Positions 23,788 to 31,830 of a DNA stretch of 61,068 bases are shown here, one piece after another. Positions within the stretch are counted from its first letter, which is position 1. Each line of letters starts with the position of its first letter. Made by a program: the position numbers and the translations under genes. This DNA comes from Lachnospiraceae bacterium UBA7054. GTDB lineage: Bacteria; Bacillota; Clostridia; Lachnospirales; Lachnospiraceae. The stretch is from the NCBI GenBank assembly GCA_002492725.1, contig DLAF01000011.1, positions 72,526 to 133,593 of the forward strand, written 5' to 3'. The notes under the pieces are model-generated. The model was not told the DNA's origin. It did not search any database and saw nothing but the letters and a program-made list of their open reading frames with translations.

Positions 23788-25581
23788 TCATGTCTCCTCC
23801 TCTTTTCCGGACCGCAGACACACCATATCTACCCGAATGGTCGTAAAGGTCCCTACGCCCGGCTCACTCTCCAGCGAAAAGGACGCCCGCTCCCCAGAAA
23901 ACCGCCTGAGCCGCAGGCAGGCATTGAGAATCCCCACATGTTCATTCTCTTTGATATCTTCTATCGTACAATTCTGCATCCTCTCGCAAAGCTGCACAGC
24001 AGCACTCTCGTCCATGCCGCCCCCAGTATCCTCGATCTCAACGATCACCTGACTGCCCTTCTCATAGACCCGAAGATAAATCCAGCAGGCGGAAGCCTTC
24101 CTCTCCATGCCATGCACACAGGAATTTTCTACAAAAGTAGTCAGCGTCAGCTTCGGAATATAATAATCGGCACAACTTTTTGAAAGTTCGATCTGATAGT
24201 GCAGCCTGTCTCCAAAGCGGTATTTTTGCAGCTCCAAATAAGCTTCCACAAAGCTGATCTCTTCCGAAAACTTAACATTGTCAGAGGCCCAGTTGATATT
24301 TTGTCTCTCCAAAACGGCGAGTTTCTCGATCATGCCCGCCGTCTCTTCCTCGTTTCTTAAAACACTGTGCATCCGAATGCTTTCCAGAACGTTGAAAAGG
24401 AAATGGGGATTGATCTGGCTGTGCAGGGCCAAAAGCTCCGCATTTTGTCTGGCGAGGTCGATCTCCTGCCGCTCCAGCCTGTCCTTATAGACTCTCTGGA
24501 TCAGTTCGTTCATCCGCCGCACCATCCGATTATAGTTTTGCATCAAAGCGCCGATCTCATCCCTGCCCAGTGCCTGAGAAATTTCCTGTAAAACCGCTTC
24601 CTCTTCCACCTTTTCAAAGGCTTCTCCCAACTTTCTGAGCCGTCTGGTAAAAGAACGGTTCATCATGGAAAACATGACAACGGGCAAAAACAGGTTCGCC
24701 ACGAACAGAAAACCCATCAGTGGTATATGTTTTTGAAGCTGTGAAACCAGCGCGCTCGACGTTTCCATACACAGTACGTCTATGTCCACACCATACAGGG
24801 AAAAGGCACTTTTGTAAGCTACTTTCTCCTGTCCCGTAAGATTGCGGAAATCTTCGTTGCTGCCGGAATGTCCTCTGTTGGAAAACAGGATTCTGTCCCC
24901 CTGACAGATGTAGATGCCGAAACCGTAATCCATTCGTGTCAGCTTCCCCGCTATCCTGTTATAATCCACATCCACCCGCAGGATTTTTTCACAGCCGTCC
25001 TTCTTCCTGTAATAGTCCATCCGCCTTACCAGAGAGATCCGGCGCTTCGAGGGGCCCGACATATCCTTATCTCCGATATCATAAAAGGTCATATTCATAT
25101 TCCGACCGGACGCAAGGAAATCCTGATACCAGATCGTATCCCTCATTCCGGAGATACGGCTGAAATGCCCGCCATTGACAATGGTATCGTTATCCGCATA
25201 AACCACCGCATTGGAAATATTGTATCCTCCCAGACGATTGAGGGAAGACCTGCCCTCCATGCCGACTCTGGCCTCAAAAAAATCGTAAGGGCCCTCATAA
25301 GACTTGTCGAGAAAATCATAGACTTCCCTGTCCATATACAGATCGTTCATCTGGTTCACCACCTCTTCCATGGTGTATACCAGTTCGTAGCGGATAGCGT
25401 TCGTCACATTCTCAAACTCGTGGATCTGCTCCTTCTCCCCTGCGTCGTAGAGCGTGTATAAAATCACACTGTCAGTAAGCACCAGCGGGAAAATAACGCA
25501 GAAAATATAAATAATGATCAGCTTCATCCTAACGCTGCAGTCATTCATAAAAGCTTCCAGTTTTTCCCAAACTCTCTTCAC
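23788..25581 (-). CDS. YesM-type sensor histidine kinase
   Basis: A 597-residue membrane kinase of the LytS/YesM class. One membrane segment lies near residues 20-42, then a large extracellular sensor (~45-285) and a second membrane segment (~290-310). A HAMP-like region follows, then the His_kinase motif LALHSQINPHFLFNVLESI (phospho-His in PHF) near residue 400. The HATPase_c domain has LTLTTFVENSCVHG and VEIEDTGGGMDES. It begins with GTG behind AGAGGAT. It forms an operon with the AraC-type regulator. The ligand is likely an oligosaccharide or a sugar-loaded binding protein. Confidence 0.92.
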   Translation of the reverse strand: MKRVWEKLEAFMNDCSVRMKLIIIYIFCVIFPLVLTDSVILYTLYDAGEKEQIHEFENVTNAIRYELVYTMEEVVNQMNDLYMDREVYDFLDKSYEGPYDFFEARVGMEGRSSLNRLGGYNISNAVVYADNDTIVNGGHFSRISGMRDTIWYQDFLASGRNMNMTFYDIGDKDMSGPSKRRISLVRRMDYYRKKDGCEKILRVDVDYNRIAGKLTRMDYGFGIYICQGDRILFSNRGHSGSNEDFRNLTGQEKVAYKSAFSLYGVDIDVLCMETSSALVSQLQKHIPLMGFLFVANLFLPVVMFSMMNRSFTRRLRKLGEAFEKVEEEAVLQEISQALGRDEIGALMQNYNRMVRRMNELIQRVYKDRLERQEIDLARQNAELLALHSQINPHFLFNVLESIRMHSVLRNEEETAGMIEKLAVLERQNINWASDNVKFSEEISFVEAYLELQKYRFGDRLHYQIELSKSCADYYIPKLTLTTFVENSCVHGMERKASACWIYLRVYEKGSQVIVEIEDTGGGMDESAAVQLCERMQNCTIEDIKENEHVGILNACLRLRRFSGERASFSLESEPGVGTFTTIRVDMVCLRSGKEEET

Positions 25582-25693
25582 AATGCGATCCTCTTGCTGA
25601 TTTCCGTTTGATCAATCTGTATACCTTATAACTGGAAACAGACGCAAGCCTGCAAAACCTGCGTCCATTCCATAAAATTCCTGTCTTCTCTGA

Positions 25694-27742
25694 TTATCTA
25701 CGGAATTTTCCCACAATTTCTCCGAGATGATCCGCCATTTCCTTATTCTGCATCGACTGTTCCTGCGTCTGTCCGGCAATGACAGCGGTTGTCTCGTTCT
25801 TCTCTATAATGGTATTGATCGCCGTTTGATTCTCTCCCATGATAACACGTACATCGGCGGCATTATCCGAAATCTGCGCAACAGACACCTGCAGGCTGCG
25901 CACCGCATCCAGCATCTCGTCCAGCTTATCCTGAATCTGGCCGACTGCCTCGCTGTAATCTGTGGATTTCTCCGCAAAGCCCTTAAACTGCACCACCACA
26001 TCCTGCTCGATAAAGGAGATAATGGAGTCAAAGCAGCCGTTGACCGTAGCAATGCTGTTATTTGCCTCGCCGCAGATATCCTGAATGGAGGAAGCCGTGT
26101 TCTTTGAAGTCTCAGCCAATTCCGCAATCGAACCCGCCACCACGGCAAAGCCCTTGCCGGCTTCACCTGCTCTGGCCGCTTCGATGGAAGCATTCAGAGA
26201 GAGGAGATTCGTCTTTCCTGCAATGCTCAAAATTTCCGCCGCCAGCTCATTGATCTTCGTTAGATTTTTGAGTTTCTCAATTGCTTCTCCAATTGCCACC
26301 TTCGTCTCTTCCAGTTTTGCTTCCCCATTCTGGTAAGCGAAATCGGCCTGCTGCTTCATTTCGCTGGCGCTTCCGATCACTTCTTTGCTGGTTCCGACAG
26401 AAGCCTCAATGCCATTCAATATGCCGCTCATCAACTGATTGATGCTCTCGATCTCCGTATTGACATTTCTGATCAACGCGTTCGTATTCTCCATAGAAGC
26501 CGAAAGCTGCTCGGTGACCGCAACGTTGTCTGAAGTGCCGTCCGCCAGAGACTGTGATGAGAGATGCATGCTCTCCGCCTTTTCATTTAAGGACTTGGAA
26601 CAGTCATTTAAGGTGTCCGAAATAGACTGCAGCGATCCAATCAAACCGTCGGTTGCCGTCGCGATGCTGCCAAGCTCATCCCCGCGCCCGGTGTGCTTTC
26701 TGATCTTTGGATTGTCCGCCACATTGAAGTTCTGCAGTGCAACAATACTCTCCTCAATGGCGCCCATAGGCCTCATAAAGCCTGTGATGATCAGGAGCGA
26801 CACCACGAGCATCACCGCAAGCGCGCTGACTGCAAAGATCATCATAATCCGTTTCAGGCTGGTTGTGTTGGCAAAAATCTCCGCTGAATTATCGGATACA
26901 ATAAAAAGCCAGCCACGATTTGCCATATAATAGTAAGTCGCAATATAATCTTCGCCGCCCTCGTTGTACTCCGTAAATCCCATACTGTTTTCGCCCTGTC
27001 CCGCAAACTGTCCGCAAAGCGTTTGGATATAAGGTTCCTCTGCCTCTGTAGCCACCTTCTCCGGATCATTGCAGAAAATATACTGGCCGTTTTGCACATT
27101 CACCATACGGTATTCCGCATTTTCCATTCCCTGCATCGTCAGGGAATCCAGAAGCTGTACCAAACCCGTGGTGAAAACACCGCCGCCCACGAGGCCGATG
27201 GGATTCCCGTCTTCGTCAAATACAGCACGATACATAGACACGATCTGCTGACCGCTGGCAGGTGAAATGATAATACCCGTATTATATACGCCGTTTGCCG
27301 CAAGCATGGCATCCTGCAAAGCCTTTAACGGGTCTCCTTCTCTTGTCGTGATACCCACTACGGCAGCGTTCGTGTGCGCCAACACGTGGGTATTCCACTC
27401 GCTTACATAAATCCCCTCCAGATTATGTACATCCGCCGAAAACTTCTCCGTATATGCCTGCGCTGCTGCCTGTGCTGCCGGATCGGTCGGATTTTTCAAA
27501 ATAGCCTGGATTTCTCCTGCTCGGCTGTAGGCAGTCAGAACATTTTCCATTTCCTGCACGTAATTCTCAATAATCCGACTCCGCTCCTCTACCACCGTCT
27601 CCATGTTGTTCGTGGTACTTTTCTTGGTGTTATTAGTGATGGAATTACCCACAAACAACACCATCGTCCCCATGACGACGGTCTGCATGACCAGAACGCA
27701 GATCGTAATTTTTGTCCCTAAGCCCATCTTTCCTCGTTTCAT
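25694..27742 (-). CDS. Methyl-accepting chemotaxis protein with dCache-type sensor
   Basis: A 682-residue chemoreceptor. The first membrane segment is at ~12-32, an extracellular double-Cache-like sensor spans ~35-295, the second membrane segment is at ~303-325, then HAMP. The cytoplasmic signalling hairpin contains NLLSLNASIEAARAGEAGKGFAVVAGSIAELAE, where the family's usual Val-Arg is changed to Gly-Ser. Its position inside a sugar-use locus suggests it senses a sugar or a sugar-loaded binding protein. It has its own strong SigA promoter. No other chemotaxis gene is nearby and no C-terminal CheR-tether pentapeptide was seen. Confidence 0.93.
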   Translation of the reverse strand: MKRGKMGLGTKITICVLVMQTVVMGTMVLFVGNSITNNTKKSTTNNMETVVEERSRIIENYVQEMENVLTAYSRAGEIQAILKNPTDPAAQAAAQAYTEKFSADVHNLEGIYVSEWNTHVLAHTNAAVVGITTREGDPLKALQDAMLAANGVYNTGIIISPASGQQIVSMYRAVFDEDGNPIGLVGGGVFTTGLVQLLDSLTMQGMENAEYRMVNVQNGQYIFCNDPEKVATEAEEPYIQTLCGQFAGQGENSMGFTEYNEGGEDYIATYYYMANRGWLFIVSDNSAEIFANTTSLKRIMMIFAVSALAVMLVVSLLIITGFMRPMGAIEESIVALQNFNVADNPKIRKHTGRGDELGSIATATDGLIGSLQSISDTLNDCSKSLNEKAESMHLSSQSLADGTSDNVAVTEQLSASMENTNALIRNVNTEIESINQLMSGILNGIEASVGTSKEVIGSASEMKQQADFAYQNGEAKLEETKVAIGEAIEKLKNLTKINELAAEILSIAGKTNLLSLNASIEAARAGEAGKGFAVVAGSIAELAETSKNTASSIQDICGEANNSIATVNGCFDSIISFIEQDVVVQFKGFAEKSTDYSEAVGQIQDKLDEMLDAVRSLQVSVAQISDNAADVRVIMGENQTAINTIIEKNETTAVIAGQTQEQSMQNKEMADHLGEIVGKFRR

Positions 27743-27857
27743 CCTCGTTCCTCCTACTTAGATGCGCTCCCCGCACATCCTTTTCGTTTGTCTGTCAATG
27801 TTGTCTCACGTGAAGAAGCTTATACTTCCCTTTATGTAAATCACTGACCTTTAACGT

Positions 27858-27886
27858 ATTATAGCAGAGCCCTCACTGCCCGTCAA
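27858..27886 (-). promoter_or_regulatory. Strong SigA promoter of the chemoreceptor gene
   Basis: TTGACG (27881-27886), 17-bp spacer, perfect TATAAT (27858-27863). The leader before the start codon is about 110 nt. The match is to SigA rather than the flagellar SigD consensus. Confidence 0.8.
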
Positions 27887-27919
27887 TACGACTAAGTAAG
27901 GAAAAAAGTACCGTCTGCC

Positions 27920-29317
27920 TCAGTGCAGCGAGAAAGACAAAAGGCTCAGACAGCCGTCCCCGCGGTAGGTCAGATAAATGGCCTGCTTGCCGTCCGGAAT
28001 CTGTACGGGCACGCCGGATTCCTCCCAGACATTGGAAGAAGTCACCGGAATCTTTGCCAGGATTTCTCCATCCCAAGCCGTGCGTACCTCAAATACACCG
28101 TCACCGTATGCTCTGGTTCGAATGCGAATCTCAGAGACGCCTTCGCAGGAAAAATACTTAAATCCTGCCGTAGCCCCGTCCTTCATATTGGCAATATAGC
28201 CGGGCTCCTCGTCACCGTCCCTGCCATCCTGCATGATCTTTGGAAACTCGTCTCCTCCCACATAAATGGAGGGTTTCTCCGTAAACAGATGGCAGGCCAG
28301 ATAAGCGCCATATTCTCCCTTTCCAATCAGCGGACCGCCATTTAAGCCGCAGGAAGTAATTTCCACCTGAGGGATTTTCCCATCCGGCAGAATTTCCAGC
28401 TTCTCTGCACAGCCCTGCCTGCTATACCAGGTTCCATTCGTGTGCCTGTGATAAAAAATATACCATTCTCCGTTTATCTCCACCATGCTGCCATGGTTGT
28501 TTGCGCCGTAAGCCACAGGCATATCGGCGGGCTTGTAGGTGTCAATGTGCAGATCACAGTTGCTTACCAGCACACCGCCGTAAACGAAACCGTCCGTGGG
28601 ATGTTTGCTTGTGGCATAGCACAGCTCGTGCATCACGATGGAAGAATAAATAAAATAATAAGTGTTATTTACCTTGCGAATCGAGGCTGCCTCAAAATAT
28701 TCATGCCCCTCATAGCCCGTTCCCGCACTGTACTCACACCCGGGGACCACGATCTTCGGCTCTTCCACGATCGTCAGCATATCAGGACCAAGCACCGTGG
28801 CCTGCGCACCGCTTCTGGATTTGTCTCCTCTGCCGCAGAATCCGGTATACAGATAGGTACGCTCCCCTTCCGTCAACACACCGGGATCAAACTGCGGCTC
28901 ATCCCCTGCCCGCTCTCCGAGTCTGGTGCCATCCTGATAATGCACATAACCGTAAAACTCATAGCGTCCTGCCGGCGTGTCGCTGACCGCCACGGAAACC
29001 ACGCATACCTTGTCAAGCACATAGTAAAGATAGTATCTGCCATCCGGTCCAACCGTAATATCCGGCGCATACAGACACATCTTTCCCTCCTTATTCATAG
29101 GGTCTTCATTTCGGGGATAGATCACGCCCTCATAACGCCAGTCCGCAAGATCCGTGACAGGCGCGGACCAGCAGACATAATCTCCCATACAGAACACGTA
29201 GCCGTTGTAAAAATCATGGGAACCGTAGACATAGACTCTGCCGTCAAATACATAGGGTTCTCCGTCCGGTATGTATTCCCAGGATGGCAGATAGGGGTTA
29301 AATGCCTGTTTTTTCAT
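27920..29317 (-). CDS. GH43 family glycosidase with C-terminal beta-sandwich domain
   Basis: GH43 enzymes are five-bladed beta-propellers acting as beta-xylosidases or alpha-arabinofuranosidases. In this 465-residue protein the likely catalytic base Asp lies in the first blade (IPDGEPYVFDGRVYVYGSHD), the pKa-modulating Asp in YAPDITVGPDGRYYLYY (~98-115), and the acid Glu in HEYFEAASIRKVNNTYYFIYS (~205-225). The last ~130 residues look like a CBM6-type carbohydrate-binding beta-sandwich. No signal peptide, so cytoplasmic. It starts 3 bp after the GH26 gene and shares its promoter. It probably trims imported arabinoxylan-type oligosaccharides. Confidence 0.88.
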   Translation of the reverse strand: MKKQAFNPYLPSWEYIPDGEPYVFDGRVYVYGSHDFYNGYVFCMGDYVCWSAPVTDLADWRYEGVIYPRNEDPMNKEGKMCLYAPDITVGPDGRYYLYYVLDKVCVVSVAVSDTPAGRYEFYGYVHYQDGTRLGERAGDEPQFDPGVLTEGERTYLYTGFCGRGDKSRSGAQATVLGPDMLTIVEEPKIVVPGCEYSAGTGYEGHEYFEAASIRKVNNTYYFIYSSIVMHELCYATSKHPTDGFVYGGVLVSNCDLHIDTYKPADMPVAYGANNHGSMVEINGEWYIFYHRHTNGTWYSRQGCAEKLEILPDGKIPQVEITSCGLNGGPLIGKGEYGAYLACHLFTEKPSIYVGGDEFPKIMQDGRDGDEEPGYIANMKDGATAGFKYFSCEGVSEIRIRTRAYGDGVFEVRTAWDGEILAKIPVTSSNVWEESGVPVQIPDGKQAIYLTYRGDGCLSLLSFSLH

Positions 29318-29320
29318 GTT

Positions 29321-30271
29321 TTACTCTCCTCTCTTCCATGGATTTGTTATGGTATATGCGCTCTCGTAGACGCGGCGCAGCTCCTCATGGCTGTTGAACG
29401 CTTCCGTAAGGACAAAGTCTTTGCTCCATGTCATATAATAACGCCAGGGTATGCGGCTTTTCTTAAGCAGCTCCATATCCGGAAGGATCCCGATCTCCGC
29501 AAGCGCCACCGGCTTCTCCTCTCCCATGATGGCACGAAGCTTTTCGTATGCCTCCGCGTAGTCCGTCTTCGTTCCCTTCTCCTCATAGAGGTCGCAGGAA
29601 AAGATATCCACCACATCGTCTCCGGGATAGCCTGCTGCATCGGGACAATTCCATACCCACAATAAATTATGTAAACCATAATTCCCAACAAAAGATTCAT
29701 ACTGCATACGGAATAGTTTAGCCGCCACTGCCGGTCCTTTGCTGCCCCACCAGAACCAGGTACCCTCAGACTCATGGAAGGGCCGCCATAAAATTGGGAT
29801 ATCCTCCTCCAAAAAAGGCTTCAACAACCCCGCTATTACATCCATATCCCGATAAAAGGCCTCCCTCTCGGGTGTTCCCTCTATCAGCACCTTTTCCGGA
29901 TCAAAGTCCGTATTGCGGCTGTAAAAGCTCTTATCCTGCCCGCCGACAGGGGAAAACCAGTGCCAGGTAAATGTCACAATGCCACCGCTTCTCCCAAACG
30001 CCAACGCCTGCGCAATCGTGTCCTTATTTTCGTCAATCTCTGTTCGACAGGCCTCATCCCCCGTCTCATAGCGGATATTCGGAGAGTATGCCAAAAGCTC
30101 AAAACCGCGCAGAGCCGGTTCCTTCCCCGTGATCTTTTTGATTTCGTCGATTTCTTCCATCTTCACAGTCTGCGTGTGCTGCCCCGTCAGGATTCCCTTT
30201 CCTTTCAGTGCATCGAGATCGTGGAATAATTTGCGCGCATTCGGCGTCGCCTTTTTGTTTGTCGGTTCCAT
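29321..30271 (-). CDS. GH26 family glycosidase (probable beta-mannanase), cytoplasmic
   Basis: A 316-residue TIM-barrel enzyme. The family pattern is clear: GKGILTGQHTQ near the start, FTWHWFSP, PILWRPFHESEGTWFWWG with the acid/base Glu, and VALAEIGILPD with the nucleophile Glu. Most GH26 members are beta-mannanases; beta-1,3-xylanases also occur. There is no signal peptide. The start at 30271 (AGGGAATGCAGA upstream) is preferred because the longer in-frame starts lie upstream of the predicted transcript start. It is the first gene of the GH26-GH43 pair, inserted directly behind spoIVB. Confidence 0.88.
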   Translation of the reverse strand: MEPTNKKATPNARKLFHDLDALKGKGILTGQHTQTVKMEEIDEIKKITGKEPALRGFELLAYSPNIRYETGDEACRTEIDENKDTIAQALAFGRSGGIVTFTWHWFSPVGGQDKSFYSRNTDFDPEKVLIEGTPEREAFYRDMDVIAGLLKPFLEEDIPILWRPFHESEGTWFWWGSKGPAVAAKLFRMQYESFVGNYGLHNLLWVWNCPDAAGYPGDDVVDIFSCDLYEEKGTKTDYAEAYEKLRAIMGEEKPVALAEIGILPDMELLKKSRIPWRYYMTWSKDFVLTEAFNSHEELRRVYESAYTITNPWKRGE

Positions 30272-30308
30272 TCTGCATTCCCTGTGCCTTTCTCTTACTC
30301 TTGTCATT

Positions 30309-30337
30309 TCTATACAGTATAACACTATTAACGACAA
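30309..30337 (-). promoter_or_regulatory. Promoter and small palindrome ahead of GH26-GH43
   Basis: TTGTCG (30332-30337), 17-bp spacer, TATAGA (30309-30314). A perfect interrupted palindrome TATACAGTATA (30311-30321) overlaps the -10 and could be an operator. The promoter lies in the short gap between spoIVB and GH26. Confidence 0.55.
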
Positions 30338-30371
30338 AAATAATAGTCCTATTTTTGATACAAATAACACT

Positions 30372-31721
30372 TTAATGCATCAGCATCTCCTCGATAAAGA
30401 TCCCGTATCCTTTCGTGGAATCGTTCACCAATACGTGCGTCACCGCCCCCACCAATTTCCCGTTCTGGATAATGGGACTCCCGCTCATGCCCTGAATAAT
30501 ACCCCCCGTCAGCATCAGGAGTTTTTCATCCACCACACGAATCACAATGCCCCGATTCACATTCTCATGCTCCTGATTTACCTCCACGATCTCGACATCA
30601 TAAAATTCCGGTTCCCCGGAAACAGAGCAGATGATTTGAGCAGGCCCCAGTTCAATCTCCTGCTTTAACGCGATGGGAATCGGCTCGTAGCCGGAGCTTT
30701 CCAAAAGAGTATGGTCACAGACACCAAAGATACCCGCTACCGTATTCTCGGTAATTTCTCCAATCACATTATCGCTGTCATACTCGATGTACCCCGTCAG
30801 CTCACCGGGCGCTCCCCCTGCCCCCCTGGTGATGCCCACGATTTCCGTTCGATAGAGCACGCCCTCCTCCAGATTCATCAGGATGGAGGTATCCACATCG
30901 TTGATGCCGTGTCCCAGCGCCCCAAACGTATCGTCGGTATCTTCATAGGTCATGGTGCCGATTCCCTGCGCATTATCCCGAATCCAGATTCCCAGTTTCC
31001 ACTCCTGCATCTTATTTTCCGCCGCATTTACCATAACATCCGTTATTTCTCCGCCCCGTCGAATCGTGAGTACCATGTCCTCTCCCTCGGAGGCCTCCAC
31101 CATACTGATAAAATGCTTTTTATTCTCCACCGCCTCACCGTTGCTCTTTAAGATGTAATCTCCCTTCTGCAGAACATATCGGGCAGGCGAGATGGTCTCT
31201 CCCGTGTTGCTCTCGAATTCTCCGATGCCCACCACCAGGACACCCTCCGTCTTGACATAGATCCCTATAGGGATTCCCGACGGAATCAGCATTTTGTCCT
31301 GAATCACCTCGATGTCCACACGCTTGTAAGGCAGGACGCCAAAAAGCTTGAGATTCATCTGATAAGTATCGATCTGATTGGCCTTTAATTTAACGGTACG
31401 TGTAAAATCCACATGAAGGCTTTCGGGGCTGCCCGTTTTTTCCATTTTTTGGAGCGCTTTTTGGTCCTTCTCACTCACATCTGACACCGCAGATACCGGT
31501 GCAGCCTCTTCCCCCGTTCGGTAAATCTCTCCGGACACCGGAATCCGAAAATCAAATTCCTGCTCAACGCCGGCACGAATCTTGATCTTAGACGGAATCT
31601 TATCCCAATAGGAAATATAGGCAGCAAGAAAAAGCGCCGCCACACCTGTTAAGAGCAGCATCCACAAAAATATTCTGTATTTTTTCTCCTGTTGTCTGGT
31701 CATTGCAATCGAATTACTCAC
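30372..31721 (-). CDS. spoIVB: SpoIVB serine peptidase (sporulation signalling)
   Basis: SpoIVB is made in the forespore and secreted into the intermembrane space, where it cleaves SpoIVFA to start activation of pro-SigK. The 449-residue protein has an N-terminal membrane anchor (~15-38), a PDZ domain (~165-235) and an S55 peptidase domain with the catalytic His in GALGHGINDVDT and Ser in IIQGMSGSPIIQNGKLVGAVTHV. It lies after recN, as in Bacillus. A SigG/SigF-like promoter precedes it. In most Firmicutes the next gene is spo0A; here a GH26 gene begins 100 bp later. Confidence 0.95.
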   Translation of the reverse strand: MSNSIAMTRQQEKKYRIFLWMLLLTGVAALFLAAYISYWDKIPSKIKIRAGVEQEFDFRIPVSGEIYRTGEEAAPVSAVSDVSEKDQKALQKMEKTGSPESLHVDFTRTVKLKANQIDTYQMNLKLFGVLPYKRVDIEVIQDKMLIPSGIPIGIYVKTEGVLVVGIGEFESNTGETISPARYVLQKGDYILKSNGEAVENKKHFISMVEASEGEDMVLTIRRGGEITDVMVNAAENKMQEWKLGIWIRDNAQGIGTMTYEDTDDTFGALGHGINDVDTSILMNLEEGVLYRTEIVGITRGAGGAPGELTGYIEYDSDNVIGEITENTVAGIFGVCDHTLLESSGYEPIPIALKQEIELGPAQIICSVSGEPEFYDVEIVEVNQEHENVNRGIVIRVVDEKLLMLTGGIIQGMSGSPIIQNGKLVGAVTHVLVNDSTKGYGIFIEEMLMH

Positions 31722-31763
31722 GCTTCACATACCTCTCTGTTCAAAATCTGTCCATACGCGCAG

Positions 31764-31791
31764 AAGGGACACACCTTACAGTATGTCCCTT
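31764..31791 (-). other. Hairpin at the 5' end of the spoIVB transcript
   Basis: An 11-bp stem (one G-U pair) with a 6-nt loop, just downstream of the predicted SigG-type -10 box. No U-tract follows on the minus strand, so it is unlikely to terminate recN. It would form the extreme 5' end of the spoIVB mRNA and may protect it. Confidence 0.5.
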
Positions 31792-31792
31792 T

Positions 31793-31823
31793 TAGTATGT
31801 GAAGAATCTGTTTTTTCATTGCA
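31793..31823 (-). promoter_or_regulatory. SigG/SigF-type forespore promoter of spoIVB
   Basis: The -10 element is CATACTA (31793-31799), a perfect match to the forespore consensus CATAMTA. The -35 element TGCAAT (31818-31823) is close to TGMATA, at 18 bp. This agrees with known SigG control of spoIVB in Bacillus. Confidence 0.7.
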
Positions 31824-31830
31824 ATTTTTT

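Noticed and set aside
15107..30371. Mobile element carrying the glycan locus
   Set aside because: No transposase, integrase, tRNA target or flanking direct or inverted repeats were found at either junction; insertion is inferred from synteny only.
31764..31791. Hairpin as recN terminator
   Set aside because: No U-tract follows on the minus strand and the hairpin lies downstream of the spoIVB -10 box, so a leader role fits better.
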